From the NCBI GenBank assembly GCA_040399325.1, contig JBBASJ010000011.1:1-49686 (forward strand): 49,686 nt of DNA. The letters run 5' to 3'. Positions 23,476 to 31,677 of this stretch are shown piece after piece. This stretch comes from RGUW01 sp040399325 (GTDB taxonomy: Bacteria > Cyanobacteriota > Cyanobacteriia > PCC-6307 > Cyanobiaceae). Under the pieces are notes generated by a model. The model was not told the DNA's origin. It saw only the letters and a program-made list of their open reading frames with translations, and did not search any database. The translations under genes and the position numbers were made by a program. Position 1 is the stretch's first letter; each line of letters starts with the position of its first letter.

Positions 23476-24218
23476 TCCCGCGCCCCAGCCTGACCCGCGG
23501 CGATCAGCTCCCCTTCCAGCACCATGTTGAACGCCAGCAGCTGGCTGTCGCTGAGTTGCTGCCGGCTGCTGCGGCCGAACTGCGACTCCAGCAGCCGGCG
23601 CCCACGGCCGGCATCCCAGCCCAGTTGCCCGAGCAGCTGGTCGCACTGGCTCAGCAGGTCGCTGCGCTTCAGGGGCACGGCGGCGCTGTCGGGCTCGGCG
23701 CCTGCCGGCATGGCCTCCAGCACCTTCAGGTAAGCCATCAGGTCGGCATAGGTGGTGAGCCGCGAGCGGCTGCCATGGCCAAAGGCCCGCGCCAGATAGG
23801 TCGACTCCTGTTCCCGGCTCCAGCCCAGCCGCTGCAGCTGCAGATCCAGGCTGGCCAGCTCACTGCTCCAGTCTTCGGGGTCGGCCTGGGGCTCCTGCTC
23901 GGCGGGTTCGGCTGCCGGCTCCGGTAGCGCAGCGGGCTGTTCGGCATGGGCCTGGTCAGGGGCGACCTGGCCTGGAGCGACCTGGCCAGGAGTGACCGGG
24001 GCGGCAGCGCTGGGCTGCGGTCTGCCGGGGCGTTGGGGTTGCCCGCTGGTCTGGGCTGCCAGTTGGGCCGTGAGCCGGGTTCTGGCCTTCTCCTCGGCCT
24101 CCTCGGCGGTGGCACCCTCGCCCAGGGCCATGGCCAGGCAGCCCTCTGCTGCCATCGCGCGGGCCCGCACCACCCGCTGCCCGGTGGCGGCATGCACCAG
24201 CTCGATCTCGATCAGCAT
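23472..24218 (-). CDS. Three-part protein with duplicated LGW..FG.SR module (unknown)
   Basis: 248 residues. An N-terminal alpha/beta part (1-52) has ALGEGATAEEAEEKARTRL, reminiscent of Rad52/double-strand-RNA-like folds. A Pro/Gln/Glu linker (53-115) contains three 5-residue repeats. Then come two copies of one module: LQRLGWSREQESTYLARAFG (about 128-168) and LGQLGWDAGRGRRLLESQFG (about 197-235), each ending SR..L....L..(Y/F)..VLE. I recall single copies of this module at the C-terminus of cyanobacterial and phage proteins linked to DNA metabolism, but assign no function. Start ATG 24218 fits the conserved-looking beginning. Confidence 0.72.
   Translation of the reverse strand: MLIEIELVHAATGQRVVRARAMAAEGCLAMALGEGATAEEAEEKARTRLTAQLAAQTSGQPQRPGRPQPSAAAPVTPGQVAPGQVAPDQAHAEQPAALPEPAAEPAEQEPQADPEDWSSELASLDLQLQRLGWSREQESTYLARAFGHGSRSRLTTYADLMAYLKVLEAMPAGAEPDSAAVPLKRSDLLSQCDQLLGQLGWDAGRGRRLLESQFGRSSRQQLSDSQLLAFNMVLEGELIAAGQAGARD
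23953..23997 (-). repeat. Three tandem 15-base repeats in a linker
   Basis: Units at 23953-23967, 23968-23982 and 23983-23997 (plus-strand forms CTGGTCAGGGGCGAC, CTGGCCTGGAGCGAC, CTGGCCAGGAGTGAC) encode the pentapeptide series VTPGQ/VAPGQ/VAPDQ. Likely a variable-length spacer. Confidence 0.85.
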
Positions 24219-24292
24219 CGCCGGGTCCGGCAGGCCAGGTGGGCTTTCTAGAGTGCACCCTTGTGAGCCCCGCTGCAGCGGTTTGCGCCGGG

Positions 24293-25045
24293 ATGGAAGC
24301 CGAGTCGATCCAATCGTTGCTGCCGCTGCTCAACAACGCCGATCAGTGGAGTGAACTGCTGCTGCTGCTGCCTCTGCTGGTGGCCCTGGAGGCCGTGCTG
24401 TCAGCCGACAACGCCATCGCTCTGGCCGCCATCAGCCGAGGTCTGCACGACCGGGAGCGCCAGCGGCTGGCCCTCAATCTGGGCCTCGCTCTGGCGTTGG
24501 TGTTTCGCCTGTTGCTGATCGTCGCGGCCCGATGGGTGCTCAATGTCTGGCCGCTGCAGCTGGCGGCGGCGCTGTATCTGCTCTGGCTCTGTGGACGCCA
24601 TCTGCAGGGGCTCTGGTCGGGTCGCCACGGCGACGCTGCGGCTGGGGCTGAGACACCCGCCTCTGCCCTCAACACGCCCGACCCGACGGCTGTCGCCTCA
24701 CTGGCTTCGGTGGTGGGCACCCTGGCGATCACCGATCTGGCCTTCTCGCTCGACAGTGTCGCTGCGGCGGTGGCGGTCAGCGATCGCCTCTGGCTGGTGA
24801 TGGCCGGTGGGGTGATCGGGGTGATCGCCCTGCGGCTCACGGCCGGTTTGTTCATTCGCTGGCTTGAGATCTACAACCATCTCGAGACCGCTGGCTTTCT
24901 GGCCGTTGGCCTGGTGGGCATCCGCCTGCTGTTGCGTCTGGGGATGCCCGAACACCTGCCACCCGAGTGGGTGTTGCTGCTGGCAGTGGCCTGCCTGTTT
25001 GTCTGGGGCTTTTCGAGCCGCAGGCCCGTTGATGTGACCCCATGA
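24293..25045 (+). CDS. TerC-family integral membrane protein
   Basis: 250 residues with about seven hydrophobic segments and the TerC signatures EAVLSADNAIALAA and DLAFSLDSVAAAV (acidic and polar residues inside helices). TerC proteins are linked to Mn2+ export, tellurite resistance and, in plastids, thylakoid biogenesis. The start ATG at 24293 (MEAESIQ) is preferred to an upstream ATG at 24239, which gives a non-hydrophobic leader. The stop overlaps the DUF6464 start by 4 bases. Function here is inferred from the family. Confidence 0.87.
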   Translation: MEAESIQSLLPLLNNADQWSELLLLLPLLVALEAVLSADNAIALAAISRGLHDRERQRLALNLGLALALVFRLLLIVAARWVLNVWPLQLAAALYLLWLCGRHLQGLWSGRHGDAAAGAETPASALNTPDPTAVASLASVVGTLAITDLAFSLDSVAAAVAVSDRLWLVMAGGVIGVIALRLTAGLFIRWLEIYNHLETAGFLAVGLVGIRLLLRLGMPEHLPPEWVLLLAVACLFVWGFSSRRPVDVTP

Positions 25046-25404
25046 GGGTCGAGTTGCGCCAGAGCGGCAGCGGCCGGTTGCTCGATCAGCTCGAGGTGGC
25101 CGACCTGGCTGACGTGCCCCATCCCGGTCGTTGGTTCACCTGCGAGGGACAGAGCTTCCTGGTGCTGCAGCGCAGCCATCGCTATCAGTACCGGGCGGGT
25201 CGCTATCAGCTCGCTGCTGTGGCCCTGCAGGTGAAGGCGCAGCAGCGACCGGCCGACGCCCGCCGCTGGCGACAGCAGTGGGTGATCGGCGATCCCGGTT
25301 GCCGTTTCAATGCCCGCAGCCCCTTGCTGCGATGTGCGGTGTTGCCCGATGGGCCGTGCGAGCGCTGCAGCCACTACGAGCCCGGCAACGGCCTGGGGGG
25401 CTGA
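25042..25404 (+). CDS. DUF6464 family protein
   Basis: 120 residues with GRWFTCEGQSFLVLQRSHRY and YRAGRYQLAAVALQVK, then a C-terminal cysteine set (GDPGCRFNARSPLLRC, GPCERCSHYEP) that could bind zinc. I recall this pattern as cyanobacterial DUF6464; no function is known to me. The ATG overlaps the terC stop by 4 bases, and the stop is directly followed by the ATG of the next gene, so the three genes form one operon. Confidence 0.78.
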   Translation: MRVELRQSGSGRLLDQLEVADLADVPHPGRWFTCEGQSFLVLQRSHRYQYRAGRYQLAAVALQVKAQQRPADARRWRQQWVIGDPGCRFNARSPLLRCAVLPDGPCERCSHYEPGNGLGG

Positions 25405-26163
25405 ATGGCCGAGGCTTTGCTCTGGCATGCCTGCCGGCTGCGCGAGGGCCATGGGGTGGCATCGGGCCGCTCCAGCGCCTCTCCGTACCCGGCGGGCACC
25501 ATCGCCCTGCAGTCGCCATTGTTTGCCGCGCGGGGCATCGACCTCAGTCCGTATTACCCCGGTACCTTGAACCTGGGGTTTGACGACACCCGCTGGCAGC
25601 TGAGCCGCCCCGATGCCCGGGTCGAGCAGCTGCACTGGACCGATCGCCATCCGCCCGAGACCTTCTCGTTCTGGTCGGTGGCCCTGCGCTGGCAGGGGCA
25701 GGCAGAGCCGGTGGCCGGGCTGATCTACTGGCCCCATCCCGAAACCAAGCGCGCACACCACCAAGATCCCGATCGGCTCGAGGTGCTGGCCCCCTGGATC
25801 AGCGGGATCGCGTCGGCCCAGGTGCTCGAGCTGGGGGTGGACCCGGGTCGCTGCCGGCGCATCCGTCCGCGCCGGTTGCAGGCCCAGCTGCTTGAGGCCT
25901 GCAAGTTCAGGGTGCTGGCGTCGCAGGAGGCTTTCTTTGCCGACTTCGAGCGCGGCGGTCAGCTTGTGCCGGCGTCTCTGCGCCATTGGCTCCAGGGGGT
26001 TCTTCCCCAGGCGCTGGCCCTCAGCGATGCCGAGCTCGCCGTGGTGCTGGCGCGGGCGCGTGACCTTTACTGCGAGTCAGGTCCCAATGGTGCAGCACCC
26101 AATGGCGCAGCGCGCAACGGCATCGATGGCGACAAAACGGAGGGCTCCGCTGGGTTGAACTGA
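25405..26163 (+). CDS. Protein resembling archaeal CTP-dependent riboflavin kinase
   Basis: 252 residues of unknown family. Its first 130 residues recall the cradle-loop barrel of archaeal CTP-dependent riboflavin kinase (DUF120): LREGHGVASGRSSAS corresponds to the opening strand-loop, DLSPYYPGTLNLGF (47-60) to the hallmark F/Y-PGTLN block, and RLEVLAP (124-130) to the IAP segment before the C-terminal barrel strands. A longer C-terminal helical part (155-230) and an Asn-Gly-Ala repeat tail are extra. Riboflavin kinase activity is not implied. The ATG immediately follows the DUF6464 stop. Confidence 0.7.
   Translation: MAEALLWHACRLREGHGVASGRSSASPYPAGTIALQSPLFAARGIDLSPYYPGTLNLGFDDTRWQLSRPDARVEQLHWTDRHPPETFSFWSVALRWQGQAEPVAGLIYWPHPETKRAHHQDPDRLEVLAPWISGIASAQVLELGVDPGRCRRIRPRRLQAQLLEACKFRVLASQEAFFADFERGGQLVPASLRHWLQGVLPQALALSDAELAVVLARARDLYCESGPNGAAPNGAARNGIDGDKTEGSAGLN
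26083..26121 (+). repeat. Short tandem repeat in a C-terminal tail
   Basis: Two near-identical 15-base units (CCCAATGGTGCAGCA, CCCAATGGCGCAGCG) and a partial third encode PNGAA-PNGAA-RNG in the tail of the riboflavin-kinase-like protein. Confidence 0.8.
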
Positions 26164-26176
26164 GGGTCTGCTTCTG

Positions 26177-26368
26177 ATGGCCATGTCCTACGAGCCCGGA
26201 TCGCCCCAGTGCCGCGTGCTGATCGACTGCAAGGGCCAGATCGAGTCGATGCTGCTGAGCCTCACACGCATCGATCAGACCGAGCCGATTCGCGCCCAGC
26301 TGATGGAGGTCCACCATCAGCTCGAATCACTGCATGGTCAGTACCGCCGCGCCGCATCCGACTCCTGA
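26177..26368 (+). CDS. Small conserved-looking protein (63 aa, unknown)
   Basis: A 63-residue soluble protein starting MAMSYEPGSPQCRVLIDCKG, then an amphipathic helical part (QIESMLLSLTRID...QLMEVHHQLESLHGQY). ATG 26183 is an alternative start. I do not recognise it beyond a feeling that similar proteins occur in marine Synechococcus. It follows the riboflavin-kinase-like gene by 13 bases and may belong to that operon. Its last 31 bases overlap the next gene on the opposite strand. Confidence 0.6.
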   Translation: MAMSYEPGSPQCRVLIDCKGQIESMLLSLTRIDQTEPIRAQLMEVHHQLESLHGQYRRAASDS

Positions 26369-26541
26369 ACCCCGGCCAGGTCCATCTCGAACACCTGACA
26401 GGTCGCGTACGCGCTGGCCAGGGTGGCGGCATGGGCCCGGCCGCGGGGATGCTCCTGATGACTGACCACGTAGCGCCCTGTCGTCTCGCGATGGATCAGA
26501 CAGCCACTGCCGGTTTCACCCACGTAGGAGAGTTCGCCCAT
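26338..26541 (-). CDS. Small protein (67 aa, unknown)
   Basis: A 67-residue soluble frame: GELSYVGETGSGCLIHRETTGRYVVSHQEH, then a small alanine-rich helix ATLASAYATCQVFEMDL. The pattern of a beta-hairpin-like part with conserved-looking Gly, Cys and His suggests a real protein. A purine-rich AGAGGAGA sits about 20 bases before the ATG, too far for an ideal SD. It converges with the preceding gene and overlaps it by 31 bases. Moderately supported. Confidence 0.5.
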   Translation of the reverse strand: MGELSYVGETGSGCLIHRETTGRYVVSHQEHPRGRAHAATLASAYATCQVFEMDLAGVQESDAARRY

Positions 26542-26626
26542 GACCGAGGTTCAGAGTCTCCTCTCTCTCTAGCCGTGATCGCCGGGAGCGTCCATGTGCG
26601 TGAGTCCACACAACACGGAGCTTCAC

Positions 26627-27643
26627 TCAGAGGCCCAGGTGGTCGCCGCTGCGGGCTCCCAGTTGCTGCAGCAGGCTGGTGCCGCTGCAGGCAGCCTTGC
26701 CCTCGAGCTGGGCCTGCCGGATCAGCAGCGGGCAGCCGCGCGTGCTCACCACCAGTCCAAGCCCGGGCTCGCAGGCAAGCACGGTCCCGGGGGCATGGGT
26801 CTCAGCAGACCAGCGCTCGAGCAACCGATGCACATCGGGGCTGAGCTGATCCCTCAGGCGGCTGATCAGCGGTTCGCTGGCCAGCAGCTTGAGTCGCTTG
26901 CCCTGCCACTGGGTGGTGGCTCCTGGATAGAGGCCCATCACCCGCCGGTGAATTGACAGGGCGTTCTGGTTCCAGTCGATCCGGTAGTCGTCTTTTGTCA
27001 GCGGTCGGGCGTGACAGAGGCCGTCGGTGACCTGGGCCCTCACCCCCAGGCGTTCGAGCCGTTCGCACTCAGGCCCCGGCCCGGCCGCTTCGATGCGGGG
27101 CAGCGCTTCGACCAGGAGGTCGGCCGTCAGCTGGCTCAGCCGTGACCCCAGGGTCTGGGCGTTGTCGAGCAGGGCGATGGGCGTGCTGCGCTCCATCAGC
27201 ACCGGGCCGGTGTCAAGTCCCTCCTCCATGGCCATGATTCCCACGCCGGTGACGGCATCGCCTTCGATGAGGCTCCACTGGATCGGTGCGGCCCCGCGCC
27301 AGCGGGGCAGCAGCGATCCGTGCCCGTTCCAGCAGCCCAGCGGAGGCTGTTGCAGCACCTCAGGCGGCAGGATCTGGCCGAAGGCCACCACCACCGACAG
27401 CTCTGCCCCCAGTTCGGCCAGCTGCTGCTGCAGTTGCGGCTCGCGCCGGATCCTGGCTGGGGTGAACACCGGCAGGCCCAGCTCCTGGGCCCGGGCTTTG
27501 ACCGGAGAGCAGACCAGGTCCTTGCCGCGTCCGCGGCGCCGGTCGGGTTGGCTGACCACACCGACCAGCTGATGTCCGGCGTTCACCAGGGCATCAAGGC
27601 TGGTGACGGCATAGGCCGGTGTTCCCCAGAACAGTACCCGCAT
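26627..27643 (-). CDS. fmt: Methionyl-tRNA formyltransferase
   Basis: Fmt formylates initiator Met-tRNA with 10-formyl-tetrahydrofolate. The 338-residue sequence has LFWGTPAYAV at the start, the catalytic Asn/His/Ser block NGHGSLLPRWRGAAPIQW, the Asp in EGLDTGPVL, and the OB-like C-terminal domain with WQGKRLKLLASEP. I chose ATG 27643 (MRVLFWGTP). It follows tldE by 11 bases, the last gene of the long minus-strand run. Identification is firm. Confidence 0.96.
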   Translation of the reverse strand: MRVLFWGTPAYAVTSLDALVNAGHQLVGVVSQPDRRRGRGKDLVCSPVKARAQELGLPVFTPARIRREPQLQQQLAELGAELSVVVAFGQILPPEVLQQPPLGCWNGHGSLLPRWRGAAPIQWSLIEGDAVTGVGIMAMEEGLDTGPVLMERSTPIALLDNAQTLGSRLSQLTADLLVEALPRIEAAGPGPECERLERLGVRAQVTDGLCHARPLTKDDYRIDWNQNALSIHRRVMGLYPGATTQWQGKRLKLLASEPLISRLRDQLSPDVHRLLERWSAETHAPGTVLACEPGLGLVVSTRGCPLLIRQAQLEGKAACSGTSLLQQLGARSGDHLGL

Positions 27644-27654
27644 CGACCGGGTGC

Positions 27655-29028
27655 TCAGGCCTCTCCCGTGATCGAGAGTCCCTCGACCCAAACGTGGGGA
27701 CACACCCCGTCAGGGGTCACCTTGGCCGGGCCTTCAAAGCCGATCAGATCGTTGAGGACGCTGCGGATGTCACCGGCCACGGTTGCGGCCTCGATCGAGA
27801 TCCGTTGGCCGCCGTCCATCAACCAGCCGTCGAACGGCAGCGAAAACGACCCCTGACTGGCCTTGACCCCGGCGTGCAGGGCCGAGAGCGAATCGATCAG
27901 CACCAGAGGGCCCTGATGGCGGCGGTGGTCAAGGCCTGCGGCACCCCCGGACGCGGTGGTGCTTCCGGCCGGTTCCACTTCGAAGTAGTCAGGTCCGACC
28001 GACACCTTGGCTCCCATGCCCGCATGGCCGGTGGGGGCAACACCGAAGGCTCGGGCCGTCGCCTCGGAGTGCAGGAACTGACGCAGCACCCCGCCCTCGA
28101 GCAGGGTCAGGCGCTGGGTCGGTGTTCCTTCGCCGTCAAAGCTCGAGGCGCCGATGTTGCCGGGATGCAGGCCGTTGTCGTGCAGGTTGAGAAACGGGGA
28201 TGCCAATGGCTGGCCCAGCGATTCGCGACGCGAGAGGCTGACCCCGTCGAGCACGGCACGGGCATTGAACAGGCTGCTGAAGGCGCCGATCAGATCGAGG
28301 AACGCCTCAGGACTGAACACGCAGGTGTAGCGACCGGTCGTGATCGGCGCATAGTCGAGGTGGCTGATCGTGCGTTCCGCCGCCTCATCGATGCAGCCGG
28401 CGATGTCGAGGTCACCGGCGCCATAGGCCAGGCGCACGGCTCCGGCGCTGCGCGGCTTGCGACCGCTTTGCTCGGCCCGGGCATAGAGATACAGGCTGGC
28501 CGTGGTCATGGCCTGCTGGCGCGCGGCTCCGTCACTGTTGAGGTAGAGGCGTTGGCTGCGGCGCTGGGCCAGCCCGTTGTAGGGCACGGTCTCGATCGCC
28601 TCGTGGCGGCCCAGCAGGTCGCGCTCGGCGTCCTTGAGGGTGTCGAGCAGCTTGAGGATGTTGACCGGCTCATGCAAGGGCTGCTCCAGCGGTTGCAGCG
28701 CCGCCGTGGCCAGGGGCGAGAAAGCCGGCGAGTCATCGGGATTGCCGAAGGCGCTTGCCTCGCTGGCTCCCACCAGGGCGCGCTCCAACCCTTCGGCTGA
28801 GAGGTCGGAGGTGCTGGTGATGCCCACCAAGCCGTCAGCGTTCCAGGCGCGCACGGTGATGGCGCTGCGCTGGGCGGCCTTCATCTGTTTGGCTTCGCCC
28901 CGATCGACCTGCACCGAGGTGTCATCACTGCAGGAGGCACCCAGATCCCACTGCTGGATGCCATGGCGCCGGGCCAGCTGCTCCAGGCTCTGGCGCAGGG
29001 CTTCTGCATTCAATTGGCTGATGCTCAT
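27655..29028 (-). CDS. tldE: TldE/PmbA-family protein, partner of TldD
   Basis: A 457-residue protein of the TldD/PmbA family lacking the metal-binding HExxxH motif, which marks it as the TldE-type subunit. Family segments include SSFDGEGTPTQRLTLLEGGVLRQFLHS and DGWLMDGGQRIS. TldD/TldE together form a metalloprotease that trims unfolded or modified peptides (for example microcin B17, PQQ-type and other peptide precursors in other bacteria). The ATG overlaps the tldD stop by one base. The cyanobacterial substrate is unknown. Confidence 0.9.
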   Translation of the reverse strand: MSISQLNAEALRQSLEQLARRHGIQQWDLGASCSDDTSVQVDRGEAKQMKAAQRSAITVRAWNADGLVGITSTSDLSAEGLERALVGASEASAFGNPDDSPAFSPLATAALQPLEQPLHEPVNILKLLDTLKDAERDLLGRHEAIETVPYNGLAQRRSQRLYLNSDGAARQQAMTTASLYLYARAEQSGRKPRSAGAVRLAYGAGDLDIAGCIDEAAERTISHLDYAPITTGRYTCVFSPEAFLDLIGAFSSLFNARAVLDGVSLSRRESLGQPLASPFLNLHDNGLHPGNIGASSFDGEGTPTQRLTLLEGGVLRQFLHSEATARAFGVAPTGHAGMGAKVSVGPDYFEVEPAGSTTASGGAAGLDHRRHQGPLVLIDSLSALHAGVKASQGSFSLPFDGWLMDGGQRISIEAATVAGDIRSVLNDLIGFEGPAKVTPDGVCPHVWVEGLSITGEA

Positions 29029-30500
29029 CAGCGTCCTCCCACGGTGATGCTGTCGACCTTGATGTGGGGCTGACCCACCGTCACGAAGATGCTGCCGCTC
29101 ACCGAACCGCAGAACCCTGCAGCCAGCTCCAGATCGTTGGCACACATTGAGATGCGTGGCATCACTTCCTTGGCCTCACCGATGAGGGTGGCGCCTTTGA
29201 CCGGACGGCTGAGCTGACCGTTTTCGATCAGAAACGCCTCGTCGACGGCGAAGTTGAACTGGCCCGTGGGACCCACGCTGCCGCCACCCATCGATTTGCA
29301 ATACAGGCCCCGGTCGACCGAAGCGATCAACTGGTCAGGGGTGTGGGGACCTGCGGCGATGTAGGTGTTGCGCATGCGGCTGGCGGCGGCGAATCCGTGG
29401 CTCTGGCGGCGGCCGCTGCCGGTGCGCGCATGGCCGGTGCGTTGCTCGCCGGCGCGATCGCTCAGGAAGCGTTTGAGGATCCCGTTTTCGATCAGAACGG
29501 TGCGCTGGGGTTCCATGCCCTCGTCGTCCATGCTCAGCGAGCCGAAGGCACCACTGCTCAGACCCTCGTCGATGGCGGTCACCGCTTCATGGGCAATGGC
29601 TTCGCCCACCTTGTCGGCAAACGGGGTGGTGCCCCGCTCGACCTGGGTGGTTTCAAGCAGATGCCCGCAGGCTTCGTGGAAGATCACACCACCGAAGCGG
29701 TTGGCCAGCACCGCTGGCATCTGGCCGGCTTCGACGTAGTCGGCATAGAGCATGGTGGCGGCGCTGTCGCAGATTTCCAGCGCCGAGGCGTCGGCATCCC
29801 AGCGACGCAGGTCGTCGGGGCTGTCGGTGGTGCCGTAGCGCCGCCCGAGGCTGGCGCGGTGATCACCATCGGCAGCCAGCACGTTGAGCCCGAGGGACTG
29901 GTGCAGGCGAATGTCGCGGGCGAAGGTGCCGTCGCTGGCGGCCACCAGCACCTCCTGCCAGTCGCGGCTGTAGCTGCCGCGGCGCACCTGCAGGTGGTGG
30001 CCATGGCGCTCCAACCTGGCCGTGCCTTCGAGCAGCTTGGACGAGGCCTCGGCCAGGTCGGGGCATGCGGCCAGCCAGGAGATCTTGCTGCTGGCGTGAT
30101 CACGCAGGCTGGGCAGCCCGTCGAACCCGACACCGCCCCCGGACCTGCCGAGTGCTTCGATCTGCAGGCCGAGCATGCCCAGGGCCTGCTCGAGCGCGCT
30201 CTGCAGACCCTGATCACTCAGGTCATTGGTGCTGACGAAACCATCGCGGGAACCCAGAAAAACCCGGATGCCGGCGCCCAGCCCGAAGGCTGGACTCACA
30301 CTGGTGACGCGGTCCTGTTCGGCCAGAACGCCCAGATGGTCGGTGCGTTCAAGAAAGACTTCGACCAGGTCGGCTCCTGCCTTGCGGCCGGATGCCAACA
30401 GCGGCTCAAGACGGACGCTCCAGTGGCTGCCGAAGCCAGCTGAAAGGGCATCGCCGGCTTGATGCGCTGGATCGCCGGCGCGTGTGGAGGTGATGGTCAA
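29028..30500 (-). CDS. tldD: TldD-family zinc metalloprotease subunit
   Basis: 490 residues with the active-site motif HEACGHLLE (HExxxH), the downstream metal-ligand cysteine region in SMCANDLELAAGFCGSVSG, and YIAAG and FAADE-like family blocks. With TldE it forms a heterodimeric protease. The first codon is TTG at 30500 with GGAG about 9 bases upstream, 15 bases after the acsF stop. Co-transcription with acsF is likely, but a functional tie to chlorophyll synthesis is not shown. Confidence 0.92.
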   Translation of the reverse strand: MTITSTRAGDPAHQAGDALSAGFGSHWSVRLEPLLASGRKAGADLVEVFLERTDHLGVLAEQDRVTSVSPAFGLGAGIRVFLGSRDGFVSTNDLSDQGLQSALEQALGMLGLQIEALGRSGGGVGFDGLPSLRDHASSKISWLAACPDLAEASSKLLEGTARLERHGHHLQVRRGSYSRDWQEVLVAASDGTFARDIRLHQSLGLNVLAADGDHRASLGRRYGTTDSPDDLRRWDADASALEICDSAATMLYADYVEAGQMPAVLANRFGGVIFHEACGHLLETTQVERGTTPFADKVGEAIAHEAVTAIDEGLSSGAFGSLSMDDEGMEPQRTVLIENGILKRFLSDRAGEQRTGHARTGSGRRQSHGFAAASRMRNTYIAAGPHTPDQLIASVDRGLYCKSMGGGSVGPTGQFNFAVDEAFLIENGQLSRPVKGATLIGEAKEVMPRISMCANDLELAAGFCGSVSGSIFVTVGQPHIKVDSITVGGR

Positions 30501-30515
30501 GGTGGGGAGCTCCGT

Positions 30516-31637
30516 TCAGCGAACGGCAGGCTGGAACCGGTCGCTGCGGATCGGGGCCATCAGGAACAGCTTGGCCATCTCGGCAGCGTTGGCAGCCCAG
30601 TAGGGAAGCTTGCGCAGCAGCTTCAGCGGGGCTGGGGCAGGACTGGCGTCGGCCTCTGCCAGGGCGTTGTTGTTGCTGACCAGCCGCTCCAGACGCACGT
30701 AGAACTTGGGGTGGTCGACATTCAGCACCACCGGGAAGACACGGGCCGACGTTTCGTTGGTCTTGGCGATCACGTACTTGTCGTAGCTGCGCGCGTCGAG
30801 GCCCAGGGCTTCGTAGAACTCTTTACGTGCGACGTCGCGCACATACATCGTGGCGAACACCGCCAGCAGGAAGAACCGGCACCAGAGCCGGGCCTGCAGC
30901 CCGCGCACGGTGTCGGGTTGGGCCTTCATCAGGGCATCGAAGAAATCGCCGTGACGGTTTTCGTCCTGGCACCAGTTCTCGAAGAAGTTAAAGATCGGGA
31001 AAATCTTGCTTTCGGGGTGCTTCTCCAGGTGACGGAAGATGGCGATGTAGCGCCAGTAACCAATCTTCTCTGACAGATAGGTGGCGTAGAAAATGAACTT
31101 CGGCTTGAAGAAGGTGTAAGCCTTGTTGGCGGTCAGGAAGCCCAGGTCAAGCTGCAGACCGAAGTCGGCCATGGACTTGTTGAGGAAGCCGGCATGACGG
31201 GCTTCGTCCCGGGCCATGTGGGCAAAGCACTCGGCCAGAAGGGGGTTCCTGTCCTTGATGCGGCGGCTGAGTTCCTTGTAGAGCAGGAATCCAGAAAATT
31301 CAGAGGTGCAGCTCTGCTCAAGAAATTCAATGAACACCCGACGGGTCTCGGGATCCAGCTTGTCTGCGGCACCTTCGAACGCCTCGTTGCGCACGAAATG
31401 GTGTCGGTTGTAGTCCTTGCGGAACTCCTCGCAGATGGCCTCGAGCTCCACTTCATTGGGCCGCAGATCCATCGCCGCCATGGCGTCGAAATCTGTGGTG
31501 TAGAAGCGCGGCGTCAGAATCGTGTCCTTGACCGGCTCCTTGATCGCCGGCGCGTCGGAGCTCCCGAGCGAAGCGGTGGTCGGGTCGGCTACGGCGGACG
31601 GAGGCACCATCGGCTGCACAGGTGGCGTTGGTTGCAT
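30516..31637 (-). CDS. acsF: Mg-protoporphyrin IX monomethyl ester oxidative cyclase
   Basis: AcsF is the aerobic diiron cyclase that forms the isocyclic ring of chlorophyll (to protochlorophyllide). The 373-residue sequence has RFYTTDFDAMAAMDL, the diiron ligands in TSEFSGFLLYKE, ARDEARH (about 143-148) and DENRHGDF (225-231). The N-terminal 35 residues are a variable Pro/Ala leader. I chose ATG 31637; 40 bases separate it from the DUF2996 stop, and that gap holds an HLR1-like half-site. Identification is firm. Confidence 0.97.
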   Translation of the reverse strand: MQPTPPVQPMVPPSAVADPTTASLGSSDAPAIKEPVKDTILTPRFYTTDFDAMAAMDLRPNEVELEAICEEFRKDYNRHHFVRNEAFEGAADKLDPETRRVFIEFLEQSCTSEFSGFLLYKELSRRIKDRNPLLAECFAHMARDEARHAGFLNKSMADFGLQLDLGFLTANKAYTFFKPKFIFYATYLSEKIGYWRYIAIFRHLEKHPESKIFPIFNFFENWCQDENRHGDFFDALMKAQPDTVRGLQARLWCRFFLLAVFATMYVRDVARKEFYEALGLDARSYDKYVIAKTNETSARVFPVVLNVDHPKFYVRLERLVSNNNALAEADASPAPAPLKLLRKLPYWAANAAEMAKLFLMAPIRSDRFQPAVR

Positions 31638-31666
31638 CGTAGAGGTCACGCCGCCGCCACCGGGTG

Positions 31667-31674
31667 CTTGTAAC
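31667..31674 (-). promoter_or_regulatory. HLR1-like half-site (RpaB) upstream of acsF
   Basis: GTTACAAG on the minus strand matches seven of eight positions of the RpaB HLR1 half-site (G/T)TTACA(T/A)(T/A). It lies 30 bases before the acsF ATG and four bases past the DUF2996 stop. The first bases of CCGTTACAA match the element before the 58-residue gene. A second half-site is not obvious. Confidence 0.4.
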
Positions 31675-31677
31675 GGC

